In this document: positions 10,285 to 20,406 of the stretch, piece after piece
How positions within the stretch are numbered: position 1 is the stretch's first letter
Layout: each line of letters begins with the position of its first letter
Assembly: GCF_024753285.1 (NCBI RefSeq)
Contig: NZ_JANUGW010000006.1
Span: 186,001-250,000 of the forward strand
Origin: Massilia pinisoli
GTDB taxonomy: Bacteria; Pseudomonadota; Gammaproteobacteria; Burkholderiales; Burkholderiaceae_D
Direction of reading: 5' to 3'
Length of the DNA stretch: 64,000 bases
The notes under the pieces: model-generated
The model's input: the letters and a program-made list of their open reading frames with translations, nothing else
What the model was told of the DNA's origin: nothing
Databases searched by the model: none
Made by a program: the position numbers and the translations under genes

Positions 10285-11333
10285 ACGGGAAGGCGCGCAC
10301 GCTCGTCGTCTCGCCGAACTGGATCGGCGACGCCGTGATGGCGCAGCCGCTGCTGCGCCTTCTCAAGCAGGCGCATCCGGATCGGGCGATCGACGTGCTG
10401 GCGCCGCCGCAAGTGGTGCCCGTGTGGCGCCGCATCCGGGAGGCCGACGAGATCCTCGTGACGCCGTTCCGCCACCGCGCCCTGCAACTGGGCGAACGGT
10501 GGCGCTGCGCGCGCATGCTCGCGGCGCGCGGCTACGCCGACGCCTATGTGCTGCCGAACACGCTGAAATACGCATTGATCCCGTGGCTCGCGGGCATCGG
10601 CCGGCGCGTCGGCTACAAGGGCGAGATGCGCTACGGGATGATCAACGTGATGCACCACGACGACCACCCGCCCCGGTCGATGGTGCCGTTCTACGCGGCC
10701 CTCGCGCGCGCGCCCGGGCCGGCGGGCAAGGCGGTGCGCCCGAGCCTCGCCGTCGGGGGCGACGAGATGGCGCAGGTGGGGCAGCGCCTCGGCGTCGATG
10801 TGGCGCGTCCGCTCGTCGCGTTCGCGCCGGGTGCGGAATTCGGCAGCGCCAAGCGCTGGCCGCCCGCCTACTACGGCGCGCTGGCGGCCAGCGTCGCGGA
10901 AGCCTTGCCGGGCGTGCAGGTGGTGCTGCTCGGTTCTCCGAACGATCGCGCCACGTGCGAGCAGGTGCAGCGCCATGCGGGCGCAGCCGCGTCCAGCGTG
11001 CTGAACCTGGCCGGCCAGACGTCGCTGGACGACGCCATCGTCCTGCTGGCGACGGCGCGCGCCGTCGTGTCGAACGATTCGGGGCTGATGCACATCGCTT
11101 CCGCGCTGAACCGGCCCGTCGTGGCCTTGTACGGCTCGACGGATCCGGACTATGCGCCGCCGCTGTCGGACGTGGCGCGCGCCGTGTCGCTGCGCCTGGC
11201 GTGCTCGCCGTGCCGCAAGCGCGAGTGCCCGCTGGGGCACCACGATTGCATGAACCGGATGAGCGTCGACAGCGTGTGGAGCGAGCTGGCACCGATCCTG
11301 GTGCCGGAGCGGAACAGCGCGGTCAGAGCATAA
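10281..11333 (+). CDS. waaF: Lipopolysaccharide heptosyltransferase II
   Basis: 350 residues, GT9 family. Starts at the ATG in the ATGA overlap with msbA (MNGKARTLVVSPNWIGDAVM), where NWIGD is the family's N-terminal motif. FAPGAEFGSAKRWP and the ADP-heptose-binding segment SNDSGLMHIASALNRPVVA are present. WaaF adds the second L-glycero-D-manno-heptose to the LPS inner core in the cytoplasm. The same frame stays open far upstream across msbA, but that part is only a high-GC shadow. A palindromic repeat follows directly. Confidence 0.93.
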   Translation: MNGKARTLVVSPNWIGDAVMAQPLLRLLKQAHPDRAIDVLAPPQVVPVWRRIREADEILVTPFRHRALQLGERWRCARMLAARGYADAYVLPNTLKYALIPWLAGIGRRVGYKGEMRYGMINVMHHDDHPPRSMVPFYAALARAPGPAGKAVRPSLAVGGDEMAQVGQRLGVDVARPLVAFAPGAEFGSAKRWPPAYYGALAASVAEALPGVQVVLLGSPNDRATCEQVQRHAGAAASSVLNLAGQTSLDDAIVLLATARAVVSNDSGLMHIASALNRPVVALYGSTDPDYAPPLSDVARAVSLRLACSPCRKRECPLGHHDCMNRMSVDSVWSELAPILVPERNSAVRA

Positions 11334-11346
11334 CCGGCGGTAGTCC

Positions 11347-11452
11347 GTAGGGTGGACGGCTCCGCCGTCCACGCGGTGATACGCGGCGTTGGATAGATCG
11401 TGCCCGTGCTGGCACTGGTTGAACGCGTGGACGGCGAGCCGTCCACCCTACC
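11347..11452. repeat. GTGGACGG-type intergenic palindromic repeat, copy 1 (paired)
   Basis: Two inverted copies of a short palindrome (TAGGGTGGACGG ... CCGTCCACGCG and the reverse) are separated by about 45 bases. The same unit recurs at 26366, 32467 and 48455. It forms strong hairpins between waaF and the convergent VirK-like gene. The last bases overlap the end of the latter and provide its TAG stop. Confidence 0.85.
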
Positions 11453-12383
11453 GTAAAGCCTGGCACACGTCCGCGGCCAGCCGGCTCACGAGCTCGTGCC
11501 GCTTGCGCGCCTCCGACCGCTTCTTCGACGGGATCCCGTCCAGGTCCGGCGCTGCCACCGGCGCGCACGCCAGTTCCCAGTCGCCGTCGGGCCGCAGCTG
11601 CGCGCCCAGCTCCGTCCACAGCTGGTCGTAGTCGGCCAGCACGCGGCCGTTGCGGATCGCCTTGTAGATCACGCGGTTGCGGTTCGACACGAGCACCATC
11701 CGCTCGCAGCCGTATTCATGGCCCAGCTGGCGCACGAGCGTGGCCATCAGCTGCTTCGGCCGGATGCCGTGCAGCTCGCGCGTCGCGGTGCGGATCGCCT
11801 CGCGCGCGTCCTCCGTCTTGCCGCCCTGGATGCAGCCGACGCTGACGGCCAGCCGGCCGTCGCGCGGCGCCACCGTGAACGCCACCGTGTACAACGCTTT
11901 GTCGTCCTGCGTCAGCTGCAGCACGAGCTCGCCCTCGCGGTCGAACATGTTCACCGTGCGCAGCTGGATCTGGTAAGGCACGCCGCTCTTGCCGGCCGCC
12001 TCGGCAAGCACGACGGGACCGACGCTGGCGCGCGCCAGGGTCTCGCGCAGGCCGCGCCGGAACATGAAGTCGTAGTGCGCGCGGATCGCTTCCAGCCGCT
12101 CATTGGCATCGAGCGCGTGGCTGATGTACGGGCGGTAGACCTTGTACAGGAAGCGCGGGCAGTTGCGCACGTATTCCGAGAAGGCCGGGTGCGCGTTCAG
12201 CAGATGGAGCCAGCGCGGCGTCTGGCGCGGATGCAGGACCGCCCGCACCCGGATCTTGGCCAGCTCTCGCACCGACTTGAAGCCCGCCAGGTGTGGCGGC
12301 ACGGCCGAGCGCAAGGTGACGGACGGCGCCGCCGACGCGATCAGCCGCTCGGTCCAGCCATGTTCTTCCCGATAGAGTTTCAT
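11448..12383 (-). CDS. VirK/YbjX family (DUF535) protein
   Basis: 311 residues. The whole length looks like the VirK/YbjX family: FSEYVRNCPRFLYKVYRPYI near the N-terminus, the central VGCIQGG block, and the C-terminal SKKRSEARKRHELV. Enterobacterial members are tied to virulence, antimicrobial-peptide resistance and envelope maintenance and belong to PhoP-type regulons; the biochemical activity is unknown. The stop codon TAG lies inside the adjacent palindromic repeat. A set of GTAAC direct repeats about 120 bases upstream may control it. Confidence 0.85.
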   Translation of the reverse strand: MKLYREEHGWTERLIASAAPSVTLRSAVPPHLAGFKSVRELAKIRVRAVLHPRQTPRWLHLLNAHPAFSEYVRNCPRFLYKVYRPYISHALDANERLEAIRAHYDFMFRRGLRETLARASVGPVVLAEAAGKSGVPYQIQLRTVNMFDREGELVLQLTQDDKALYTVAFTVAPRDGRLAVSVGCIQGGKTEDAREAIRTATRELHGIRPKQLMATLVRQLGHEYGCERMVLVSNRNRVIYKAIRNGRVLADYDQLWTELGAQLRPDGDWELACAPVAAPDLDGIPSKKRSEARKRHELVSRLAADVCQALR

Positions 12384-12503
12384 GTTGCCCGTCCGGCCGC
12401 GGCTGACGAGGGGATCAGGCCGTAGCCTGCATACATACCGGAGGCCGCGGGTAGCGGCTGGCGAGGGAAGTCGGACATGGTAGTCGCACTAGGGTGGCGT
12501 AAA

Positions 12504-12528
12504 GTAACGCTAAGTAACGTAGTGTAAC
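12504..12528 (-). promoter_or_regulatory. Three GTAAC direct repeats at exact 10-bp spacing
   Basis: GTAAC occurs at 12504-12508, 12514-12518 and 12524-12528, each separated by five bases; on the minus strand this reads GTTAC-N5-GTTAC-N5-GTTAC. One-turn spacing of direct repeats is the typical architecture of OmpR/PhoB-family response-regulator sites. The array lies 121-145 bases upstream of the VirK-like start codon in a locally AT-richer gap. The bound protein is not known. Confidence 0.4.
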
Positions 12529-12572
12529 TAAAGAAATTCCGACGGTAAATATAGTATTTACAGAATTATGAA

Positions 12573-12613
12573 AACACAACAACGGCGCCCGCGTGCGCGG
12601 GAAGCCGTTGTTT
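12573..12613 (-). terminator. Terminator-like hairpin after the GH1-RmlD gene
   Basis: The arms CAACGGC (12580-12586) and GCCGTTG (12604-12610) enclose a further GC-rich inner stem. Reading on the minus strand, the hairpin is followed by TGTGTTTTC. It lies 36 bases past the stop of the minus-strand fusion gene. Confidence 0.55.
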
Positions 12614-12648
12614 CCACAGGGAAAATCGCCGTTGCCGGTCGCGCCGGG

Positions 12649-14901
12649 TCAGCTGGCGTAGTGCGCCGATTCCAGCCGGTCCGCGCGCTGTTCCGCCGTC
12701 TCGCGTTCGCGCAGATAGCGTGCCAGCGCATCGTCGAACGACGGCAGCAGCAGGCCCCGTTCGCTGCTCATGGCGCTGTTGCGCGGCCGCGCGGCGCGCA
12801 GGCCGAGCTCGGCGGTCGTGCGCACTTCCAGCCCGCCATCGTCGACGCTGGCCGCCGCGCAGGCCCGGCGCACGAGGTCTGCCCAGCTCATCGCCGCGCC
12901 ATTGGTCAGGTGCCAGACGCCGCATTCGCGGTCGATCAGCAGGTCGAGGCAGGCATTGACGAGGTCCGGCACGTACGTCGGCGACACGACCTGGTCCGAG
13001 GCGGCCACGAACGGCCGCCCGGCGTCGAGCGCGTCGAGGGCTTGCGTGACGACGTTGTGCGCGTCCCACGGGCCGAAGAAGGCGCTCGTGCGGATGATGA
13101 GGGCTTGCGGGTCGGAATCGAGCACGCGCCGTTCCGCATCGGCCTTGCTGCGGCCGTACACGCCCAGCGGGGCGACCTTGTCGGATTCGACGTACGGACG
13201 GTCCAGCGTGCCGTCGAATACGAGGTCGCTGGAAAAGGTCATGAAGCGCAACGCGTGGCGGATGGCGGCGAGCGCGAGCACGGTGGGGCCGTGGGCGTTG
13301 TCGCGCATGCAGCGCGCCGCGTCGTCCTCGGCGTCGTCCACGCGCACATAGCCGCCCGCGTTGATGACGGCCCAGGGCTTGAAGCGCACGATCGCCGCCT
13401 CGACGGACGCCGGATCGGCGATGTCCATCTCCTGGCGCGTCAGCACGTGACAGGCGAGGTTGCGGCGCTCGCAGATGCGGGCGAAGGCGCGGCCCAGGGT
13501 GCCCGTCGCGCCCGTGATGAGGATCGGTTGCGGGAACGTGGAGCGCAGCGCGCCGCGCACGGCGATGTCGGCGACGGCCGTGCGCGTCGCCACGGGCTTG
13601 GCGAGGAACCGTCCCGGCCGGCGCCACCAGCCCTGGCCCTGCAGCACGGGGTGCGACAGCGGGCGGCCGCTCGCCAGTTCGCGCATCAGGGTGGCGACCG
13701 CGGTGGGGCGCGGCTGCGGGCCGCGCACGTCGAATGGACCCGGTTCGTAATAGCCGTTGCAGGCGGTGACGAGGCAGTTCCAGTCGAACGAGCCGAGCAG
13801 GGCCCACACGGTGACGGCGCGGATGTCGGCGCCGCCCAGCTGGACCTTGCGCGCGGCATTCCAGATCTCCACGAGCCAGCGCAGCTGGTCTTCGCGGTTG
13901 GCGTCGATGTGCGCCTCCGTGACGGCGATCGGCAGGCCGTAGCGGTCCCACGTTTCCTGCAGAAGCGGGCCGATGCCCGGCGTGGGCGTCGCCAGCACGC
14001 GCGAGCATTCGATGTCGGCGTGCGGGATGCCGCGGTACTGGGTGCGGTGGCTTTCCGGATAGCGCTCGGCGCGGTGATCGAGCCAGCGCTCGCTCGTGAT
14101 GTAGTAGTTGACGCCGATGACGTCCGGCGGGCAGGTATTGTCCTTGAACCATAGCAGTTCGTCGGCGCCCGCGCCGTTCTCGAGCAGGTAGTCCCACAGC
14201 GCGTGGCCCGGGTCGATCTTCCCGCACAGCATGTCCCACGCCAGCCAGCGGCGTTCGTTGAAGAAATTCGCGATGTCCGCCATCTCCGGCGTGCCGTAGG
14301 TGCGCGACAGGTCGTCCGTCTGCACGAGCTTCGCATCGGGGTTCACGGCGCGGATCGCGCGCATCGACAGGACGACGGCGCGGCACTGGTTGATCAGGGC
14401 GCGGATGAAGCCTTCCTCGCTCGTGTCGTGTGGATACCAGACGCCGTTCAGGCCGGAGAAGCGGGCCGTCGTGCACGGCTCGTTGACGGGCGTCCAGTAC
14501 TCGACCCACGGGTAGCGGCGCGCGACGGCGCCCGCATACTCGGCCAGCTTCTCGGCGAAGTCGGGCGAGACGAGGCTCGTGTGGCGCGGCCCGCTGCCGT
14601 GGTGGACGAGGCCGACGATGGGCGTCACGCCCAGCTGCTGCAGTGCCGGCAGGCGCTCGTCCGACCATGACCAATCCGCCGATTCGATGCCGTCGGGCGC
14701 CGTCCGTTCCCACAGCACGGGGTAGCGGATAGCGCGGATGCCGAGCGACGCGAAGCGCTCCAGGTCCTGCAGGCGTTCTGCATGTCCATTGCGTTCCATT
14801 TGGGAGAAGTACTGATCGCGTACGCGGTTGACGGTGCATTCGAGGCCGCCCCAGAGCTGGAGCGGCGAACTTGCTGGCTGGATATGGCTGTTAAGATTCA
14901 T
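12649..14901 (-). CDS. Fusion of a family 1 glycoside-hydrolase-like domain and an RmlD-type sugar-nucleotide reductase
   Basis: 750 residues from the ATG at 14901, which has AGGA eight bases upstream; a TTG 24 bases earlier is a weaker choice. Residues about 10-440 form a GH1-type barrel with acid/base E141 (YWTPVNEPC) and probable nucleophile E329 (VTEAH). After a short linker, residues about 460-750 are an RmlD/SDR-extended reductase: ITGATGTLGRAFA (Rossmann), FSSDLVFDG, and the catalytic YGRSK (YxxxK). RmlD makes dTDP-rhamnose, so the protein may couple processing of a glycoside to sugar-nucleotide reduction. No rmlABC genes are nearby. The substrate is unknown. Confidence 0.82.
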   Translation of the reverse strand: MNLNSHIQPASSPLQLWGGLECTVNRVRDQYFSQMERNGHAERLQDLERFASLGIRAIRYPVLWERTAPDGIESADWSWSDERLPALQQLGVTPIVGLVHHGSGPRHTSLVSPDFAEKLAEYAGAVARRYPWVEYWTPVNEPCTTARFSGLNGVWYPHDTSEEGFIRALINQCRAVVLSMRAIRAVNPDAKLVQTDDLSRTYGTPEMADIANFFNERRWLAWDMLCGKIDPGHALWDYLLENGAGADELLWFKDNTCPPDVIGVNYYITSERWLDHRAERYPESHRTQYRGIPHADIECSRVLATPTPGIGPLLQETWDRYGLPIAVTEAHIDANREDQLRWLVEIWNAARKVQLGGADIRAVTVWALLGSFDWNCLVTACNGYYEPGPFDVRGPQPRPTAVATLMRELASGRPLSHPVLQGQGWWRRPGRFLAKPVATRTAVADIAVRGALRSTFPQPILITGATGTLGRAFARICERRNLACHVLTRQEMDIADPASVEAAIVRFKPWAVINAGGYVRVDDAEDDAARCMRDNAHGPTVLALAAIRHALRFMTFSSDLVFDGTLDRPYVESDKVAPLGVYGRSKADAERRVLDSDPQALIIRTSAFFGPWDAHNVVTQALDALDAGRPFVAASDQVVSPTYVPDLVNACLDLLIDRECGVWHLTNGAAMSWADLVRRACAAASVDDGGLEVRTTAELGLRAARPRNSAMSSERGLLLPSFDDALARYLRERETAEQRADRLESAHYAS

Positions 14902-15085
14902 ATGCGTGTCCTGCTGTTGATCCAAGACGTAAGCCTAGTCGGCGGGGCCGGCTTCCTGTGTGGGGTGGCGAACATATAGGCCGGATTTAGGACAAGTCCT
15001 ACGTCCTGTCGGTCGCTATAACGCCGGGCGCGTGCGCTTGACAGCCCACGCGCGCGCCCACACGATGCGGCCAGGAGGAACCGAC

Positions 15086-15322
15086 ATGTACATGGTGTAC
15101 TGGACGATGGAGGAGGCGGGCAGTCATACCCCGCATGCGCAGCCGTTCGCGACGACGGCGATGGTGGACGCGATGCGCTTCATGGAAGACCTGCGGCGGC
15201 GCCAGCGCGAAGGCGAGGGCGTGCGCTTCGTGACGATGTGTTCCGAGCATCCGGACGTCGTCGGGCATCCGGGCGTCGACGTGACGGGGCCGGGCTACGA
15301 CTGGAAGAAGCGGCGCAGGTGA
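15086..15322 (+). CDS. Small conserved protein of unknown function
   Basis: 78 residues from the ATG at 15086, which follows a strong ribosome-binding site (AGGAGG, spacing about 7). The sequence begins MYMVYWTMEEAGSHTPH and ends in a basic tail KKRRR; soluble, no signal peptide. Similar short proteins occur, as far as I recall, across Oxalobacteraceae without an assigned role. Its TGA abuts the convergent stop codon of the acyl-CoA-synthetase-like gene with no gap. Confidence 0.7.
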   Translation: MYMVYWTMEEAGSHTPHAQPFATTAMVDAMRFMEDLRRRQREGEGVRFVTMCSEHPDVVGHPGVDVTGPGYDWKKRRR

Positions 15323-16807
15323 CTACAGCCGCGCGGCCATGTCCTTGAGTACGTGCTTGAGCACCTTGCCGTTCGCGGCGGCGGGCAGCGCGTCCAACAT
15401 CACGATGCGGGCCGGCCGCTTGTACGGCGCCAGCCGCGCGGCCGTCCACGCGCGCAGTTCGGCCTCGGCCGGCGCACGGCGCGGGTCGGGCTGGACGTAG
15501 GCGATCACTTCCTCGTTGCCGTCGGCGACAAAACGGCCCACGACGGCCGACTGCGTCACGCCCGGGTGCGCATTCAGCACCGTCTCCACTTCCAGCGGGA
15601 ACACGTTGAAACCCGAGCGGAGGATCAATTCCTTCGTGCGGCCGACGATGAACAGCGCGCCGTCAGGACCGATGGTCGCCATGTCGCCCGTGTTCAGCCA
15701 GCCGCCGGGACGCAGCGCCGCGGCCGTCGCCTGCGGGTCGCGGTAATAGCCCCGCATCAGGTTCGGTCCGCGCACCCACAGCTCACCCGGTGTGCCGTCG
15801 GCCACGTCGCGTCCGTCGTTGTCGACGACGCGCGCTTCCACGCCGGGAATCGGTTGCCCGACGGACGTGTCGGTGCGCGGCGCGTCGAGCCGCGTCTGGC
15901 TGACGGTGGGCGCCGCCTCCGACAGGCCGTAGCCGTTGTGCAGCGGCACTTGCAGCAGGCGCTCGACGGCCGCCTTCAGCGCGGGATCGAGCGGCGAGCC
16001 GCCCGCGTACGCGAAGCGCAGATGGGACGCCAGCGGGGCCGTGTCGCCCACGTGCTCCAGCAGCCGCGCATACATCGCGGGCACGCCCTGCACGATGGAC
16101 AGGCCGTCGTCGCGGATGGCCGCCAGCATGGCCTCGGGCGTGAAGCGGGGCGCCAGGTGCAGGCAGGCGCCCGCGCTGAGCGTGCCCAGCATCACGGACG
16201 TGAGACCGTACACGTGCGAGATCGGCAGCACGCCCCACGCGCGGTCGGCCGGGGTCAGGCCCCGCAGCCGGCTCGAGACGGCGGCCACGAACAGCAGGCT
16301 GCGGTGGCTCAGCATCACGCCTTTCGGCTTGCCCGTCGTGCCCGTCGTGTAGACGAGGGCCGCGACGCCGTCGTCCCGTTCCGGCTCGCAGGCCTCGTTC
16401 AGCGGGCCCACCATCAGGCCGTCGTCGAACGTTGCACCGACCCGGGCCGCGTGCGCCTCCGCTTCCGCCGACACGGCCGCCGTGTACAGCGCGATGCGGG
16501 CGCCGGCGTGGTCGCGGATCGCGTCCAGCTCGGGCGCCGTCAGCCGGGGGTTCACGTTGACGATCCACGCGCCGATGGTGGACGCGGCGAAGATCAGGGC
16601 GATCTGGTCCGCGCAATTCTCGCTGGCCAGCAGCACGCGGTCGCCCGGACGCACGCCGCGCGCGCGTAGCTGGCCGGCGCGGCGGTCGACGAGGTGTGCC
16701 AGGTCGCGGAAGGTCAGCGTGCGGCCGCCGTCGACGAGGGCCGGCGCGTCGGGCGTGCGCGCGGCCGCCGTGCGCGCGATCGCGTCGATGCAAGAGAGTT
16801 CGATCAT
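15323..16807 (-). CDS. Class I adenylate-forming acid-CoA ligase
   Basis: 494 residues from the ATG at 16807 (MIELSCIDAIART). All core motifs of the ANL superfamily are present: LVYTTGTTGKPKGV (phosphate loop), NGYGLSEAAPT, GWLNTGDMA, GRTKELILRSGFNVFP and the catalytic lysine near the end in AANGKVLK. Such enzymes activate a carboxylic acid as acyl-AMP and then acyl-CoA; the chain length or acid is not evident. It is divergent from an OFA-family carboxylate transporter, which hints at a small organic acid, but a fatty or aromatic acid is equally possible. An open frame upstream of 16807 runs into the promoter region and was not used. Confidence 0.85.
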   Translation of the reverse strand: MIELSCIDAIARTAAARTPDAPALVDGGRTLTFRDLAHLVDRRAGQLRARGVRPGDRVLLASENCADQIALIFAASTIGAWIVNVNPRLTAPELDAIRDHAGARIALYTAAVSAEAEAHAARVGATFDDGLMVGPLNEACEPERDDGVAALVYTTGTTGKPKGVMLSHRSLLFVAAVSSRLRGLTPADRAWGVLPISHVYGLTSVMLGTLSAGACLHLAPRFTPEAMLAAIRDDGLSIVQGVPAMYARLLEHVGDTAPLASHLRFAYAGGSPLDPALKAAVERLLQVPLHNGYGLSEAAPTVSQTRLDAPRTDTSVGQPIPGVEARVVDNDGRDVADGTPGELWVRGPNLMRGYYRDPQATAAALRPGGWLNTGDMATIGPDGALFIVGRTKELILRSGFNVFPLEVETVLNAHPGVTQSAVVGRFVADGNEEVIAYVQPDPRRAPAEAELRAWTAARLAPYKRPARIVMLDALPAAANGKVLKHVLKDMAARL

Positions 16808-16940
16808 GGCCGCGATGATAACCGGGCAGCCGCGTACCCGCTGTAAATATGGATGCGTTCGTCCACTCGTGTTACGCTCGCGCTGCTGTAAATGTTTCCA
16901 GAAATATACATTCTGAAAAAACCAACGACACGGAGGGAAC

Positions 16941-18617
16941 ATGGCATTACTCGATATGCTGGACAAGGAACACACCGTGGCACAGCCCGGTTTCAATCGC
17001 TGGCTCGTGCCGCCCGCCGCGCTCGCGATCCACCTGTGCATCGGGATGGCCTACGGCTTCTCCGTGTTCTGGCTACCGCTGTCGAAGGCGATCGGCATCA
17101 AGGAATCGCTTGCCTGCCCGGCCGGCATGGATTTCCTGGCCGAAATCACGGCGACCACGTGCGACTGGAAGATCTCGATGCTGGGCTGGATGTTCACCCT
17201 GTTCTTCGTGTTCCTGGGCCTGTCGACCGCGCTGTTCGGCGGCTGGCTCGAGCATGCCGGACCGCGCAAGGCGGGCGTCGTCTCGGCGCTGTGCTGGTGC
17301 GGCGGCCTCGTGATCTCCGCGCTGGGCATCTACACGCACCAGATCTGGCTGATGTGGCTCGGCTCGGGCGTCATCGGCGGCATCGGCCTGGGGCTCGGCT
17401 ATATCTCGCCCGTGTCCACGTTGATCAAATGGTTCCCGGACCGGCGCGGCATGGCGACCGGCATGGCCATCATGGGCTTCGGCGGCGGCGCGATGATCGG
17501 CGCGCCGCTGGCCGACCGCCTCATGAAGCACTTCGCCACCGCCACCTCGGTGGGCGTGTGGGAGACGTTTCTCGCGCTGGCCGCCATCTATTTCGTCTTC
17601 ATGATGGGCGGCGCGCTGTCGTACCGCGTGCCCGCCTCGGGCTGGACGCCGGAAGGCTGGACGCCGCCGGCCGCCAAGGGCGCGAACGCGATGATCACCG
17701 ACCGCCACGTGCACGTGAAGCGCGTGTGGGGCATTCCGCAATTCTGGCTCGTGTGGCTCGTGCTGTTCCTGAACGTGTCGGCCGGCATCGGCATCCTGGC
17801 GATGGCGTCGCCGCTGCTGCAGGAAGTGTTCGGCGGCCGCCTGATCGGCGTGGCGGCATCGTTCAACGAGCTGACGGCCGCGCAGAAGGCGCAGATCGCC
17901 ACCATCGCGGCGAGCTTCACGGGCCTGCTGTCGCTCTTCAATATCGGCGGCCGCTTCGCGTGGGCGTCGTGCTCGGACTACATCGGGCGCAAGGCCACGT
18001 ATTTCGTGTTCCTCGTGCTGGGCTTCGTGCTGTACGCATCGATTCCCACGCTGGCGCACGGCGGCCATCTCGCGCTGTTCGTCGCGTTCTTCTGCATCGT
18101 TCTGTCGATGTACGGCGGCGGTTTCTCGACCGTGCCCGCCTACCTGGCCGACCTGTTCGGCACGCAGATGGTGGGCGCGATCCACGGCCGCCTGCTGACC
18201 GCGTGGGCTGCAGCCGGCGTGGTCGGTACGAGCCTCATCAATTACATCCGCGAGTACCAGATCGCCCATGGCGTACCGAAGGCGCAGGCGTATGATACGG
18301 TGATGTACGTGCTGGCGGGCCTGCTGGTGCTGGGCTTCCTGTGCAACCTGGTGGTGCGCCCGGTGGCCGCGCGCCACTTCATGAGCGAGCAGGAACTGGC
18401 GGAAGAAAAACGCCTGGCGCACGAGCGCGACGGCGCGGCCGGACGCGCGCCCGCGAGCGTGCCGGGCGTGGCCGGGATCGCCGGCGGCGCTGCCGTGGCG
18501 GTGCCGGTGGCGAGCGTGAATCCGCTCGTCGCGGCGCTGGCCTGGGCCGTCGTCGGCGTGCCGCTGCTGATCGGTGTGTGGATCACGCTGCAGAAGGCCA
18601 TCGTGTTGTTCCAGTGA
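16941..18617 (+). CDS. OFA-family MFS transporter (oxalate/formate antiporter type)
   Basis: 558 residues with about twelve transmembrane segments. The first, LVPPAALAIHLCIGMAYGFS, and the segment GLGLGYISPVSTLIKWFPD are characteristic of the OFA family, whose known members exchange oxalate and formate or carry related monocarboxylates. It has an extended C-terminal region (about 470-520, Ala/Arg-rich) before a final hydrophobic helix pair, longer than the roughly 420 residues of OxlT. A ribosome-binding site (GGAGGG) sits just before the ATG. Lying upstream of a formate dehydrogenase operon, it may import formate. Confidence 0.85.
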   Translation: MALLDMLDKEHTVAQPGFNRWLVPPAALAIHLCIGMAYGFSVFWLPLSKAIGIKESLACPAGMDFLAEITATTCDWKISMLGWMFTLFFVFLGLSTALFGGWLEHAGPRKAGVVSALCWCGGLVISALGIYTHQIWLMWLGSGVIGGIGLGLGYISPVSTLIKWFPDRRGMATGMAIMGFGGGAMIGAPLADRLMKHFATATSVGVWETFLALAAIYFVFMMGGALSYRVPASGWTPEGWTPPAAKGANAMITDRHVHVKRVWGIPQFWLVWLVLFLNVSAGIGILAMASPLLQEVFGGRLIGVAASFNELTAAQKAQIATIAASFTGLLSLFNIGGRFAWASCSDYIGRKATYFVFLVLGFVLYASIPTLAHGGHLALFVAFFCIVLSMYGGGFSTVPAYLADLFGTQMVGAIHGRLLTAWAAAGVVGTSLINYIREYQIAHGVPKAQAYDTVMYVLAGLLVLGFLCNLVVRPVAARHFMSEQELAEEKRLAHERDGAAGRAPASVPGVAGIAGGAAVAVPVASVNPLVAALAWAVVGVPLLIGVWITLQKAIVLFQ

Positions 18618-18639
18618 CGTGCAGCGGACGCGTGCGCAC

Positions 18640-18661
18640 CCTGTGTCCACGCGTTCAACCG
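18640..18661. repeat. Remnant of the GTGGACGG-type repeat
   Basis: The segment GTGTCCACGCGTTCAAC matches one end of the repeat units at 26366, 32467 and 48455, without the inverted partner. It lies between the OFA transporter and the formate dehydrogenase operon and looks like a decayed half-copy. Confidence 0.4.
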
Positions 18662-18669
18662 GCACACGC

Positions 18670-18681
18670 ATGACCGGTCAT
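18670..18681. promoter_or_regulatory. Perfect 12-bp palindrome upstream of the formate dehydrogenase operon
   Basis: ATGACCGGTCAT is a perfect inverted repeat 21 bases before the start codon of the beta-subunit gene. Its position would allow it to act as an operator over the ribosome-binding region or a promoter. No regulator gene is adjacent, so its role is conjecture. Confidence 0.3.
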
Positions 18682-18702
18682 TTATGTAATTGAGGATCGA
18701 CC

Positions 18703-20402
<1,700 letters not shown>

Positions 20403-20406
<4 letters not shown>

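Noticed and set aside
11347..11452. Repeats considered as a CRISPR array
   Set aside because: Units are inverted palindromes in scattered gaps, not regularly spaced direct repeats with spacers, and no cas genes are present.
15323..16807. Acid-CoA ligase as a dedicated oxalyl-CoA synthetase
   Set aside because: Core ANL motifs fit many acid specificities, and no oxalyl-CoA decarboxylase or formyl-CoA transferase is nearby.
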